Assembly (NCBI GenBank): GCA_963814805.1
Contig: CAWFER010000012.1
Location: forward strand, 248,001 to 312,000
Length of the DNA: 64,000 nucleotides
Reading direction: 5' to 3'
DNA from: AP-15 sp963814805
GTDB taxonomy: Bacteria; Pseudomonadota; Alphaproteobacteria; ATCC43930; CGMCC-115725
Shown here: positions 18,157 through 28,185 of the stretch, piece after piece
Numbering within the stretch: position 1 is the stretch's first letter
Layout of the letters: every line of letters begins with the position of its first letter
Made by a program: the position numbers and the translations under genes
The notes under the pieces: generated by a model
What the model was told of the DNA's origin: nothing
Database searches by the model: none
What the model saw: only the letters and a program-made list of their open reading frames with translations

Positions 18157-19340
18157 ATGGACGAATCTCTATTTGCGCAGCGGCATCTTTCTGGCGCCGT
18201 TCCACAATCACGACGAAAACCCGACCTTGTCGATCGAGCGCGACATCGAATTGCTCGAGCACCTCGACCGGCTGAACTACCACGAGGCGTGGATCGGCGA
18301 GCATCATTCGGGCGGCTTCGAGATGATCGCCTGCCCGGAGATGTTCATCGCCGCCGCGGCGCAGCGCACCCGGCACATCCGGCTCGGCACCGGCGTCGTC
18401 TCGTTGCCCTACCACAACCCGTTCATGCTGGCCGACCGCATGGTCCAGCTCGACCACATGACCCGCGGCCGGGCGATGTTGGGGGTCGGTCCCGGCGCGC
18501 TGGTGCACGACGCGATGAAGATCGGCATCGATCCGGGCGACCAGCGCCAGATGATGAACGAGTCGCTCGACGTCATCGTCCCGCTGCTGCGCGGCGAGAC
18601 CGTCACCCGCAAGACCGACTGGTTCAACCTGACCGAGGCGCAATTGCAATTGCGCTCGCTACACCAGGCCGACGATGGAAATGGCGGTGGCCGCGGCGCG
18701 CTCGCCGTCGGGGTCGCTGCTCGCCGGCCGCTACGGCATCGGCATGCTGTCGATCGGCGGCACCAGCCCGATGGCGATGGAGCGTCACACCGCCAATTGG
18801 GGGCTCTACGAGGAGACCGCGCGCGCCAACGGCCATGTCCCCGACCGCAAGAACTGGCGGGTGGTCGGCCTGTTCCACATCGCCGAAACCCGCGAGCAGG
18901 CGCGCCAGAACGTGCGGTTCGGGGTGCAGGCCTTCGCCAACTACTTCCGCGACGTGGCGACGTTCCCGATCATCCCGCCCGATGTCGCCGATCCGGTCGA
19001 ATGGCTGATCGAGACCGGCACCGCCTGCATCGGCACGCCCGACGACGCGATCGCCTATATCGAGCGGCTGGTCAAAGGCTCGGGCGGCTTCGGCGTGATC
19101 TGCGAACTGGCGCAGAACTGGGCCGATTGGGACGCGACCAAAAAGCATTACGAGCTGATGGCGCGTTTCGTCCATCCGCATTTCCAGAAGAGCCGCGAAT
19201 TGCTGCGCGGCAGCTACGATTACGCCACCAGCCACCATGTCGACTTCACCGGCAAAGCGAGCGCCGCGATCCAGAAGGAGATCGACCGCCACGCCGGGAC
19301 GCGCGCCACAGCGCCGCCACGGCGCGACGCGGCAGAGTAG
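18157..19340 (+). pseudogene. LLM-class flavin-dependent oxidoreductase, frameshifted
   Basis: Second luciferase-like flavin oxidoreductase, about 390 residues if repaired. The ATG at 18157 has a good SD (ccggaggg) but the conserved reading RSGIFLAPFHNHDENPTLS is in the next frame, so an indel must fall within the first ~16 bases, or TTG 18173 is used. Conserved blocks: WIGEHHSGGFEMIACPEMF, LGTGVVSLPYHNPFMLADRM. A second frameshift at about 18660 joins LQLRS to a frame reading YTRPTMEMAVAAARSP, then LAGRYGIGMLSIGG to the stop at 19340. Long-chain LLM members of this type are annotated as alkanal or limonene monooxygenase-like; the substrate here is unknown. Confidence 0.75.
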
Positions 19341-19574
19341 GCGCCAATCGGCAGATCCCGATCGCGCATACCCCGGACCGGGCGAGGAGGGTCCGGGAAT
19401 GTTGGCTGACCAAGCTTTTGGCCGAGTGTGACCTTGCTCACACCGGTCGAGCGGTTTCAGAACGATATTGCCTGGCGTGGGCGGAGGGCGGCGGGTCCTG
19501 GGCAATGGGGGCCGTCTATCCGGGAAATGCCGGATTGATTGTCTTCCGGCCCCGCGACCCTGAAGGACACGAAT

Positions 19575-20453
19575 ATGACCGGCATCTTGACCATCGCCCC
19601 GGGCAGCCCGAATTGGTGGCTGAGCCCTGATATCTGGGTCACAGCCGTCGGCAGCCCCACCACTCCGCCGGGCACGGCCAATCCGATCGCGGGCGAGGCT
19701 TACAACGTATCAGTCCGGCTACACGACAACTACCCCGAGCCGGTGCCAAACGGCTGGGAGCTGTTCGTTTGTTGGATGATTTCGACGACCGGGGCTTTTC
19801 CCACCCCCACCGGCGGGCAAGTACTCAACAACGCCCCGATCACCGTCAACGTCCCGGCAATGAGTTCCATTATTGTCCAGACGGCACAGACCTGGACGCC
19901 ATCTTTTGAGAACGGCGGCCATGAGTGCCTGATCGCGGCCGCCTATGGCACAGCGTTCGGGGAAGGGCTTCCTTCAAGCCTGGACGCCGACCCATCGGCC
20001 CATGATACCAATCAAGGGTATCTGAGCATTGCTCAGCACAATCTCGGTGTGCTGTCGCTCGGAAAGATTGGCGGCACGGGCACGGGCATCCGCTATCGCT
20101 TCCAGGTCTGCAACGGTTCCGACCAGGAGCGCGAGTTCGTTGTTGCGGCGCGGCAGGCGCCTCTTTCGGAGATCAGGCATTTTCTGCCCGGCGCGCCGGG
20201 CGGTCGAATCGTGCTCGACAAGCCGGGCAAGGTCGAGCGCCTCGGTCTCGTCGCCTCCGCCAAGCCCGATCCCAAGGAGCTGGAAGCCGCGCCGGCGGTT
20301 CTGCCGCGCGTCAGGATCGAGCCGCGCAGTTGCCGGCAATTCACGCTCGGCGGCAACCTGGAAAGAGGCAACGCGCTGATCAACGTCACTCAGAGCCATG
20401 GCGAGCGGGTGGTCGGCGGCCTCAGCGTGTTGGTGATCGCCGAGCCGAAGTGA
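19575..20453 (+). CDS. Hypothetical protein with beta-rich repeat-like domain
   Basis: Intact gene of 292 residues; ATG 19575 is preceded by AAGGA. No signal peptide or membrane segment. The sequence is Gly/Pro/Thr-rich with many predicted strands: WLSPDIWVTAVGSPTTPPG, then AGEAYNVSVRLHDNYPEP, which resembles the CARDB/Ig-like adhesion fold in style. Cys is sparse. The C-terminal third alternates charged strands (REFVVAARQAPLSE). No enzyme motif seen. It stands alone between the broken LLM gene and the aminotransferase. I do not recognise a family with certainty. Confidence 0.7.
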   Translation: MTGILTIAPGSPNWWLSPDIWVTAVGSPTTPPGTANPIAGEAYNVSVRLHDNYPEPVPNGWELFVCWMISTTGAFPTPTGGQVLNNAPITVNVPAMSSIIVQTAQTWTPSFENGGHECLIAAAYGTAFGEGLPSSLDADPSAHDTNQGYLSIAQHNLGVLSLGKIGGTGTGIRYRFQVCNGSDQEREFVVAARQAPLSEIRHFLPGAPGGRIVLDKPGKVERLGLVASAKPDPKELEAAPAVLPRVRIEPRSCRQFTLGGNLERGNALINVTQSHGERVVGGLSVLVIAEPK

Positions 20454-20736
20454 CCGCGCCCCGGCAACCCCGAGATCCTGTCTGGACGGTTGCCGGGTTC
20501 ACCGGGTTCAAAGGTCAGGGATCGCGCAACGAAGGGCGGCAGCCGCGTCGAGCGGCTCCGTTCTGGCGAAAACCGGCGCACGGGCTCGGCCCCGGCGCCA
20601 GTCCCGCCGCTGCAAACCGGGGTGGGGAATCCGACAGGCCGAATGATCGGGATGGAGCCGTCCGAGCGTCGGCAGCGGCCTTGTTATCGTCCGGTTTCGC
20701 CGTCACACTGGCGCTTTCCGCTCGGAGCTGTTGCCA

Positions 20737-21921
20737 ATGAAGACGAACGCGCCGGGTGCGCGCAGTGGCCGGCACTTCCTGCAAATTCCCGGTCCGACCA
20801 ATGTGCCCGACCGGGTGTTGCAGGCGATCGCGGCGCCGACGATCGACCATCGCGGCCCGGACTTCGCCGAATTGGCCAAGGAAATCGTCGCCGGCATGAA
20901 GCGGGTGTTCCAGACCGCCGAGACCGTGGTCGTCTACCCGTCCTCCGGCACCGGCGCCTGGGAGGCAGCACTCGCCAACACCCTGTCGCCGGGCGACCGC
21001 GTCTTGATGTTCGAGACCGGTCACTTCGCCAGCCTGTGGCGGGTCATGGCCGGGCGGCTCGGCCTCGACATCGAATTCGTTCCCGGCGATTGGCGACACG
21101 GGGTCGATCCGGCCCTGGTCGAGGAAAAGCTCGCCGCCGACCGCGAGCACCGGGTCAAGGCGGTTTGCGTCGTCCACAACGAAACCTCGACCAGTGTCGT
21201 CAGTCGCATTCCCGAGATCCGCGCCGCGATCGACCGCGCCGATCACCCGGCATTGTTCATGGTCGACACGATCTCGTCATTGGGCTCGATCGACTATCGC
21301 CATGATGAATGGCGGGTCGACGTGACCGTCGCCGGCTCGCAGAAGGGGCTGATGCTGCCGCCGGGGCTCGGCTTCAACGCGGTGTCGAAAAAGGCGCTGG
21401 GCGCTTCCGAGAGCGCGAAACTGCCGCGCTCCTATTGGGATTGGCAGGCCATGCGCGAGACCGGAGAGACCGGCTTTTTCCCCTACACGCCGGCGACCAA
21501 CCTATTGTTTGGACTTCGCGAATCCTTGCACATGCTGCTCGAGGAAGAGGGCCTGCCCGCGGTCTTCGCCCGCCACGCCCGCCATGCCGAGGCGACCCGG
21601 CGCGCGGTCGCCGGCTGGGGCCTCGAAATCCTGTGCGCCGACCCGCGCGAGCATTCGAATTCATTGACCGCGGTCATGGTCCCGGACGGGTTCGACGCCG
21701 ACCGGCTGCGCCAGATCATCCTCGACGATTTCGACATGTCGCTCGGCACCGGGCTCGGCCGCCTGAAGGGCAGGATCTTTCGCATCGGCCATCTCGGCTG
21801 GTTCAACGATCTGATGTTGTGCGGCACGTTGAGCGGGGTCGAGATGGGGCTGCACCGGGCCGGCATCCCGCACCGGCCTGGCGGCGTCGCCGCGGCGCTC
21901 GAATTCCTCGCCGCCCCGTAA
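20737..21921 (+). CDS. Serine--glyoxylate-type aminotransferase (class V)
   Basis: PLP enzyme of 394 residues in the serine-glyoxylate/alanine-glyoxylate aminotransferase group, transferring amino groups from serine (or Ala/Asp) to glyoxylate or a keto acid. It opens HFLQIPGPTNVPDRVL, the family hallmark; VVYPSSGTGAWEAAL binds the cofactor phosphate; the PLP lysine is K203 in VAGSQKGLMLPPGL; and R is conserved in RIGHLGWFN. ATG 20737 follows ggag; a TTG six bases upstream is in frame. The gene is intact. A frameshifted hydratase follows 29 bp later, possibly in the same operon. Confidence 0.92.
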   Translation: MKTNAPGARSGRHFLQIPGPTNVPDRVLQAIAAPTIDHRGPDFAELAKEIVAGMKRVFQTAETVVVYPSSGTGAWEAALANTLSPGDRVLMFETGHFASLWRVMAGRLGLDIEFVPGDWRHGVDPALVEEKLAADREHRVKAVCVVHNETSTSVVSRIPEIRAAIDRADHPALFMVDTISSLGSIDYRHDEWRVDVTVAGSQKGLMLPPGLGFNAVSKKALGASESAKLPRSYWDWQAMRETGETGFFPYTPATNLLFGLRESLHMLLEEEGLPAVFARHARHAEATRRAVAGWGLEILCADPREHSNSLTAVMVPDGFDADRLRQIILDDFDMSLGTGLGRLKGRIFRIGHLGWFNDLMLCGTLSGVEMGLHRAGIPHRPGGVAAALEFLAAP

Positions 21922-21950
21922 CGCCGCGATCCGCCGAGAAGGAATGATCG

Positions 21951-22719
21951 ATGCACGCCGAACAGGCTGAAGCGGCGGCGCGGCTGCTGAATGCGGCGCG
22001 GGCCGGCGGCGAGCCCCTCACCGAGCTGCCCGCCGAGTGCCGGCCGCAATCGGATGCCGACGCCTACCAGATCCAGGACGCGGTCGCCCGCCGGCTTGGC
22101 GAGCCGATCGGCGGCTGGAAAATCGGCGCTGCCTCGCCGGGCGGCGGCGGCCTTTTGCGCGCCGATCTTCGCTCGGATGATCCGGCCGAGCCCGGCGTCT
22201 TACGCGGCCGGCGAGCTGCGGCTCGTCGGCATCGAGGCCGAGCTCGCGTTCCGGCTCGGCCGCGACCTGCCGCCGCGCTCGGCGCCCTATGACAGCGCCG
22301 AGGTGACCGTGGGCGCGACCCTGCACCCGGCGATCGAGGTGGTCAACTCGCGCTACGCCGAATTCCAGTCGCTCGGCCGGGCCTCGATCCTCGCGGACAA
22401 TTTCTCCAATGGCGGGCTCGTCTGGGGCGTGGCGGCGCCGGACTGGGAAAAGCTCGATCTGTCCCATACCGAGATGCGGGTCACCGAAGACGGCAAGCCA
22501 TTCGCCGACAGCAGCATGGGCGCGGCGCGCGACCCGGTCGCCGCGCTCGTCGACTTCGCCAACCTGATGCGGAGCCGCGGCGGCGTCGCCGCCGGCAGCT
22601 TTATCACGACCGGGTCGTGGACCGGCCTGGTGTTCACCCGCCGCGGCGCGCATATCGTCGCCGATTTCGGCCGGCTCGGCCGGGTCGAAATCACCTTCCC
22701 GCCGCTCGGCTCGGCCTGA
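21951..22719 (+). pseudogene. 2-keto-4-pentenoate hydratase/fumarylacetoacetase-like, frameshifted
   Basis: Repaired length about 255 residues. ATG 21951 follows gagaagga. The first part ends with GEPIGGWKIGAASP; at about 22140, in a run of ggc repeats, the frame changes and continues AAAAFCAPIFARM, then GIEAELAFRLGRDLP (acidic metal-ligand motif E-x-E), HPAIEVVNSRYAEF and NGGLVWG. This order matches 2-keto-4-pentenoate hydratases of aromatic meta-cleavage and related hydratases. One extra base accounts for the break. Conservation on both sides suggests either a sequencing indel or a very recent mutation. Confidence 0.78.
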
Positions 22720-22794
22720 GGCAGGCGGGTTTGACACGCCGGTTGGCCGCCCTAGAATGCGCGGCGATCCATGTTTAGCAACAGGAGCAGCTCG

Positions 22795-23403
22795 ATGATC
22801 TTTGAAATGCGCACCTATACGTTGCAGCCGGGCTCGGTGCCCGAGGTCGAAAAGCGCTTTGGCGAGGCGTTGACCGAACGCGTCAAGGTGTCGCCGCTCG
22901 GCGCCTTTTTTCATACCGAGGTCGGGCCGCTGAACCGGATCATCCACATCTGGCCCTACGACGATCTGCAGCACCGCACCCGGGTGCGCTCGCAGCGGAT
23001 CCCCAACTGGCCGCCGAAGATCCAGGAATTCATCGTCGAGATGGAGAGCAAGATCGTCATCGCGGCGCCGTTCTGCCCGGCCTTCACCCCGCGCCAGCAC
23101 GGCAACCTCTATGAGATCCGCACCTATACGATGATGCCGGGGTCGGCGCCGACCGTCGTCGAGAAATGGGCCGAGGTGATCGAGGGGCGGGTCAAGCTGT
23201 CGCCATTGGCCGCCGCCGGGCATACCGAGCTCGGGCCGTTGAACCAGTGGATCCACATCTGGGCCTACAAGGATGCGGCCGAGCGCTTCCGCATCCGCGA
23301 GGAATCGCGCAAGGACGGCAAATGGCCGCCAGCCACCCGCGGCATGTTCGTCAAGCAGGAGAACATGCTGGTGGTCCCGGCCGCGTTCTCGCCGCTGCGC
23401 TAG
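22795..23403 (+). CDS. NIPSNAP family protein with two domains
   Basis: Intact 202-residue protein. ATG 22795 is preceded by AGGAG; an upstream ATG at 22771 would add an unlikely Ser-rich tail. Two tandem ferredoxin-like NIPSNAP domains are visible by internal repetition: FEMRTYTLQPGSVPEVEKRF (residues 3-22) and YEIRTYTMMPGSAPTVVEKW (about 106-125), each followed by LGAFFHTEVGPLNRIIHIW or a matching HTELGPLNQWIHIW. Function is unknown; bacterial NIPSNAP genes often sit with catabolic operons, as here. Confidence 0.9.
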   Translation: MIFEMRTYTLQPGSVPEVEKRFGEALTERVKVSPLGAFFHTEVGPLNRIIHIWPYDDLQHRTRVRSQRIPNWPPKIQEFIVEMESKIVIAAPFCPAFTPRQHGNLYEIRTYTMMPGSAPTVVEKWAEVIEGRVKLSPLAAAGHTELGPLNQWIHIWAYKDAAERFRIREESRKDGKWPPATRGMFVKQENMLVVPAAFSPLR

Positions 23404-23544
23404 CCATCAGCCGCGATAGAAAAGCAGAAACCCCTCGCTTCCGCGCCCGCCGCCTCCTCTTCCGTTGTGGGCGCAAGGCCCATCGCGCGGAGGAAGGAAG
23501 CGGGGGCGGGGCGCTCTGGCGATCAAGGTCCGCCGCTGCTGCGA

Positions 23545-25578
23545 TCATAGCTCGGATCGGGCTGGCCGGGCGGCGCCGCCGGCGGCGGGCGGAACAGATC
23601 GAGGAGATGGCCGAACAAGCCGCCGCCGCCCGATGGCGGCGTTTGCTGCGGCCACCTGCTGCGGCCCCGCCGCGGTATCCGGCAGCGGCCGGACCGGCAT
23701 TCCGCGGGTCGCCGCCAGCATGAAGCGGCGCCAGGCCTCGGCCGGCAGCGAGCCGCCGGTCACCTTGCGCATCGGCCGGTCGTCGTCGTTGCCAAACCAG
23801 ACCCCGGCCACCAGATCGGCGGTGTAGCCGACAAACCAGGCGTCCCGATAATCCTGGGTCGTCCCGGTCTTGCCGGCCGCCGGGCGCGGCAGCGCCGCGT
23901 TTCGGCCGGTGCCGTGGTCGATCACCCCGCTCAGCATCCGGTTCATCGCCCCGGTCAGCTCGGGGCTGACCACCCGGCCCGGGCCGGGACCGCTCGGGCG
24001 GTACAAGACCTTGCCGGCGGCGTCGCGGATCTCGGCGATGCCGTGCGGCCACACGCCGATGCCGCCATTGGCGAACGGCGCATAGGCCGAGACCAGCTCC
24101 AACAGGTTCACGTCGTCGGTGCCGAGCGCGATGCTGGGGTCGTGGATCAATGGCGAGGCGATCCCGAGCCGGTGGGCGACGGCGACGATGTTGCCGATCG
24201 CCGGCGCGCAGCGCCACCTGGACCGCGATCGTGTTGATCGATTGCGCCAGCGCTTGCGCCATCGTCATGTCGCCCTGGTAATGGTCGGTGTAATCGCGCG
24301 GCCGCCAGCTGCCGATCCGGATCGGGCCGTCGACGAAATGGTCGGACGGGCGCAGCCCCGCTTCGAGGCCGGCCAGATAGACAAAGGGCTTGAAGGCCGA
24401 TCCCGGCTGGCGCTCGGCCTGGGTGGCGCGATTGAACTGGCTGGCGTCGTAGCTGCGGCCGCCGACCATCGCGCGCACCGCGCCGTCGGGCGACATCGCC
24501 ACCAGCGCGCCCTGGCCGACCGCCGCTCTCGCCCCGTCGCGCGCGATCGTGCCGGCGATCGCCGCTTCGGCCGCGGCCTGCAGCCGCGGGTCGAGGGTGG
24601 TGAGGACGGTCAGGTCGCGACCGGCGCCGCCGGCGAAATCGGCCAGCTGCCCGACGACCCAATCGGCGAAATAGCGGCTGCCCGGCCGGGTCCGGCGCCA
24701 GCGTCGCCAGGGAAGCGCGCTCGGCGGCGGCCTTATCGGCCGCGGCCCTGGTGATGAACCCGGCCTCGACCATGTTGGTCAGCACCTGCTGGGTGCGCGC
24801 CGCCGCCTTGTCGCGGTCGCGCAGCGGGTTGAACAGGGTCGGCGCCTTCAGCAATCCGGCAAGGAGCGCGCTCTCGTAGAGATCGATCCGCCGCGCCGAT
24901 TTGCCGAAATAGCGGTGCGCCGCGGCGTCGACCCCGTAAGCGCCGGCGCCGAGATAGACCCGGTTCAGATAAATCTCGAGGATCTGGTTTTTGGTGAAGC
25001 GGTGCGCCAGCCACAGCGCCAGCAGGCTCTCGCGGATCTTGCGCCCGAGGCTGCGCTCGGGCGTCAGGAACAGGTTTTTGGCGAGCTGCTGGGTGATCGT
25101 GCTGCCGCCCTCGACGACATGGCCGGCGGCGAGGTCGGCCAGCGCGGCGCGCGATGATGCCGATCGGATCGATGCCGAAATTGCTGTAGAAACCGGCGGT
25201 CCTCGGTCGCGATCACCGCCTCGGGCAGATAGGGCGACATCTCCCGCAAGGTCAGCGGCCGGCCGAACAGATCGCCGTAGGTCGTCAAGCAGGCTGCCGT
25301 CGGCGGCAAGAATGGTGATGCTCGGGCGGCGCTGGGATTTGTTCAATTGGTCGGTGGCCGGCAAGGTCAGAACGAAATAGCCGAGCACGCCGCCGCCCAG
25401 AATGGCCGCCCATAACGCCAGCAGGATGGCGACCCTGAGCGCACCCTTGAGCCGCCGCCGCGGACGGCCGCGTCGGGCGCGGCGCGCGCGGCCCGGCCTT
25501 GCGCCGGCCGGCCCGGCGCGGCCCGAGGCGATCGGCCGGATCGGCGCGCAGACCGCGCTCAGGCATCCACGGCCTCAT
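23545..25578 (-). pseudogene. Class A penicillin-binding protein (PBP1-type), multiply frameshifted
   Basis: Bifunctional peptidoglycan glycosyltransferase/transpeptidase, about 670 residues when frames are joined. An Arg-rich cytoplasmic start is followed by one membrane segment (LLALWAAILGGGVLGYFV). The GT51 domain shows PEAVIATEDRRF, GGSTITQQLAKNLFLTPERS and RKIRESLLALWL; the transpeptidase has SAFK (in GSAFKPFVYLAGLEAG), SIN in AQSINTIAVQ and KTGT in AAGKTGTTQDYRD. Frame changes are needed near 25460, 25290, 25170, 24690 and 24210. All catalytic motifs survive, so the protein may be functional and the breaks sequencing errors. Confidence 0.8.
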
Positions 25579-25851
25579 TTCCGCCGGCCTGCATTCCCAG
25601 CGGCGCTGTTCTCCGCGGCGAAGCTCATTGCCATCCGTTCCCGTTTGATCCCCCGACCGGCCGCCGCCCGACCCGACCCACTTTTATTATCTGAAAAACT
25701 GTGGCAGTGGTTCGGCAGTCCTCGAGCCGAAGCGGGCGAGGGAACCGCCGCGCGCACGCCGTTGTTTCGACAGCGATCAGAAGATGCGGCGCCGCGCGCG
25801 CCGCGCCTCCTCGATCGAGCCACGAGGCGATCACCGCGGGGAGCGACGAGC

Positions 25852-26400
25852 ATGGCCGAACCGACCAATTCGACGGCATGGAGCAGCGACCCGCAGCCGG
25901 GACTCGACCGCGCCAGGGCGATTTTCACCGAATTCACCGACGCCGCGTATTCCGCGGCGATCGCCGCGGCCGCTTATCAGAAAGAGCGCGCCGCCCGTCA
26001 GCTCGCCGCCATCGCCGAGGCGGTGCGCGCCGGGGCCGATACGCTCGACCGCGGGCAGAGCCCGGTCGCAGCGCGCTATGCCGAGCCAGGCCGCCGACCG
26101 GTTTGCCGACATGTCCCAGTCGCTCGACGAGCGCTCGTGGGGCGCGGTGATCGGCGAGGTCGAAGGCGTCGCGCGGCGCCGTCCGGCGCTGTTTGTCGCG
26201 GCGGCCATGGCCGCCGGTTTTCTTGCTGGCCGGTTCCTGGCGCTGCCGGCGCCTGAGGCTGGAACCCGGCGAACCAGGCGCGACGGCGCGTTGCGTTCGG
26301 CCGAGGTCACTGCGGCGATTTCGAGCGCCGCCGGCCAAGGCGCGTCCCCGGCGGCGGGACGGATCGCGGGTCCGGACCGCGGACCTCGTGAGCGATCCCG
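25852..26400 (+). pseudogene. Membrane protein of the nutrient-deprivation-induced type, frameshifted
   Basis: First of three small membrane genes. ATG 25852 opens MAEPTNSTAWSSDPQPGL, then an Ala-rich amphipathic helix (IAAAAYQKERAARQLAAIAE). At about 26080 the frame changes by one base and continues QAADRFADMSQSLDERSWG, then a membrane segment PALFVAAAMAAGFLAGRFL. The C-terminus cannot be fixed because further frames are open; the end given is approximate, just before the next gene. Similar proteins precede phage-holin-like and DUF3618 genes in other alphaproteobacteria (recalled, not checked). Confidence 0.55.
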
Positions 26401-26405
26401 ACACG

Positions 26406-26819
26406 ATGGCGCCCGGGCCGGACGAGGCCGGCTATGCGCCTCGGCCGGAGCGTTCGATCGCGACCTTGCTCGCCGGCCTCGCCAACGACATGCGCGCGCT
26501 GTTCCGGCTCGAGCTCGCGCTGTTCAAGGCCGAGCTCGCCGAAAAGCTGCGCCGGCTCGGCCGCGGCGCGATCGCGCTGGCGATCGGGGTGTTCTTTTTG
26601 CTGAGCGGCTGGGCGCTGCTGTTGGCGGCGGCCACGCTCGCCTTGGCCACAGCGGTGCGCCCCTGGCTCGCGGCGCTGATCATAGCGCTCGCCGCGGTGG
26701 CGGTCGGCGGCGTGCTGCTTTATCTGGGCAAGCGGTGGCTCAATCCGGGCCAGCTCGTCCCACGGCGTTCTTTGGCTTCGCTGCGCGCGGACAAGGCCAG
26801 GATCCGGGAGAAAAGCTGA
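26406..26819 (+). CDS. Phage holin family/DUF1469-like membrane protein
   Basis: 137 residues with an N-terminal amphipathic helix (SIATLLAGLANDMRALFRLE, then LALFKAELAEKLRRLG) and two membrane segments (AIALAIGVFFLLSGWALLLA and WLAALIIALAAVAVGGVLL). This is the YqjE/holin-X layout; despite the name the family is cellular, not phage. A GTG at 26388 is an alternative start. Its stop overlaps the next ATG (TGATG), so it is coupled to the DUF3618 gene. Likely role: envelope stress or membrane association, unproved. Confidence 0.82.
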   Translation: MAPGPDEAGYAPRPERSIATLLAGLANDMRALFRLELALFKAELAEKLRRLGRGAIALAIGVFFLLSGWALLLAAATLALATAVRPWLAALIIALAAVAVGGVLLYLGKRWLNPGQLVPRRSLASLRADKARIREKS

Positions 26820-27637
26820 TGGCGCCGGACCGGCACCGCTCGACCAGCGATCGCTCGATCAGCAATCAACCGATCAGTGAAATCGAAACCGAGATCGCCC
26901 TTGTGCGGGTGGATCTCGGTCTTACCCTCGACGCGTTGGCGGTCGAGCTCGCCCCCAATCATCTCGTCGCAAAGGCAACGACCATGATCACCCAGGCCCT
27001 GCATGCCAACCGACCCGGCGCCGCCGCTCCAGGCGGCGGGTTTCGCGCCGACCCGCTGCCGATGGCGCTGATCGGCCTCGGCGTCGCCTGGCTCGTCGCC
27101 GAGAACGCCGGGCTGCTTGAGGGCATTCTGCCGGGCGCCGGCGGCCGCGCCGCACCTTCCCCGCCGAGCACGGGGCTGGACGCTGAGGCCGCCGACCAGC
27201 CGGTCGAGCGCATCGTCGGCCGCACCGGCGCACCGGCGATCGACGCCGAGCGCCGCGATCCTGGCGACGGCTGGATCCACCAGGCCGCGGGGGCGGCGCG
27301 CGGCGCGCTGCGTTCGATCCGCGATAGCGGCGGCACGGTGCTGGAGCGCGCCGGGGAATATCTCGAAGGGGCTGCCCGTCCGGGCGGGCGGCTGATCGAT
27401 CGGGTCGAGCGCAACCCGTGGCTGTTCGGGCTCGTCGGCATCGCTTGCGGCGCGGTTGTGGCCGCCTTGGTGCCGGCCTCGCCGGGCGAGCAGGAGCTGG
27501 TCGCCGACGCGCGCGAGGATTTGTGGGAAAAGGCCGAGGAACTCGGGCATCGCGCCGCCGATAGCGTCCGCGCCATGGCGCCGAGCCCGACCGGCCCCGC
27601 AACTCAGGGCCGAGCCCGCGGTTCTTTCAGGCTATAA
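26819..27637 (+). CDS. DUF3618 domain-containing membrane protein
   Basis: 272 residues. The DUF3618 block is at residues ~20-50 (ISEIETEIALVRVDLGLTLD, then ALAVELAPNHLV). Two hydrophobic stretches follow: PMALIGLGVAWLVAENAGLL and NPWLFGLVGIACGAVVAALV, with a long charged helical linker (GWIHQAAGAARGALRSIRDS). The ATG overlaps the holin-like stop. DUF3618 proteins commonly travel with the holin-like gene; their function is unknown. The gene is intact. Confidence 0.82.
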   Translation: MAPDRHRSTSDRSISNQPISEIETEIALVRVDLGLTLDALAVELAPNHLVAKATTMITQALHANRPGAAAPGGGFRADPLPMALIGLGVAWLVAENAGLLEGILPGAGGRAAPSPPSTGLDAEAADQPVERIVGRTGAPAIDAERRDPGDGWIHQAAGAARGALRSIRDSGGTVLERAGEYLEGAARPGGRLIDRVERNPWLFGLVGIACGAVVAALVPASPGEQELVADAREDLWEKAEELGHRAADSVRAMAPSPTGPATQGRARGSFRL

Positions 27638-27668
27638 CTGGGCTCTTTCACCGTATAAAGGGGGCAAT

Positions 27669-28154
27669 ATGTCACGCGCGATCGTGGTTCGGGGTGCGGC
27701 CCTGCTGGCCGGCGCCCTGCTGGCCGGAGCCCTGCTGGCCGTCGCCGGCGCGGCGTCGGCGCGGGCGCAAATGTCGAGCGATCCGGTCCAGATCACCGCC
27801 TGTCTGTGCGAGCAGCAAGGCTTGGCTGCACTGTCGTCGGACATGTCGGCCAAGACCCAGGCGCTGGCCGCGGTGCGCCAGCATCTGGCCGCCCTCGATG
27901 CGCAATTATCGAGCGCTCGCGCGACCCTCGACGTCAACAACCCCGACCAGGAGGCGCGCTACAAGGCGCTGCTCGATCGGCGCGACGCCGCCTACCGGCA
28001 ATCGCTCGGCCCGGTCGTCACCGATGCGGACCAGGCGACGGCCCGCTACAACGCCCATGCCGCCCACTACAATGCCCAGTGCGCCAGCCGCGAATTCAAC
28101 TCGGTGGTGATGGCCCAGATCCAGGCCCATTTGGTCTGCCCGCCGTTGCAGTGA
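27669..28154 (+). CDS. Hypothetical secreted helical protein
   Basis: 161 residues. A clear signal peptide: Arg near the start, a long hydrophobic core (ALLAGALLAGALLAVAG) and cleavage near ASARAQ. The mature part is mostly helical with heptad-like stretches (AVRQHLAALDAQLSSARATL, then DRRDAAYRQSLG) and four Cys (two in ACLCEQQ, one in AQCAS, one in LVCPPLQ), which could form disulfides in the periplasm. The ATG follows aaggggg. It comes 31 bp after the DUF3618 gene and may belong to that operon. Family not recognised. Confidence 0.7.
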   Translation: MSRAIVVRGAALLAGALLAGALLAVAGAASARAQMSSDPVQITACLCEQQGLAALSSDMSAKTQALAAVRQHLAALDAQLSSARATLDVNNPDQEARYKALLDRRDAAYRQSLGPVVTDADQATARYNAHAAHYNAQCASREFNSVVMAQIQAHLVCPPLQ

Positions 28155-28185
28155 AATCGCCGCGCTCGGGTCGATACGGGCCGGA

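Noticed and set aside
12044..19340. Natural-product biosynthetic cluster (LLM oxidoreductases, CoA transferase, PLP enzyme)
   Set aside because: No core synthase, carrier protein or adenylation domain; genes read as separate catabolic units.
26406..26819. Prophage remnant suggested by the holin-like gene
   Set aside because: The holin-X/DUF1469 family is cellular and no other phage gene is nearby.
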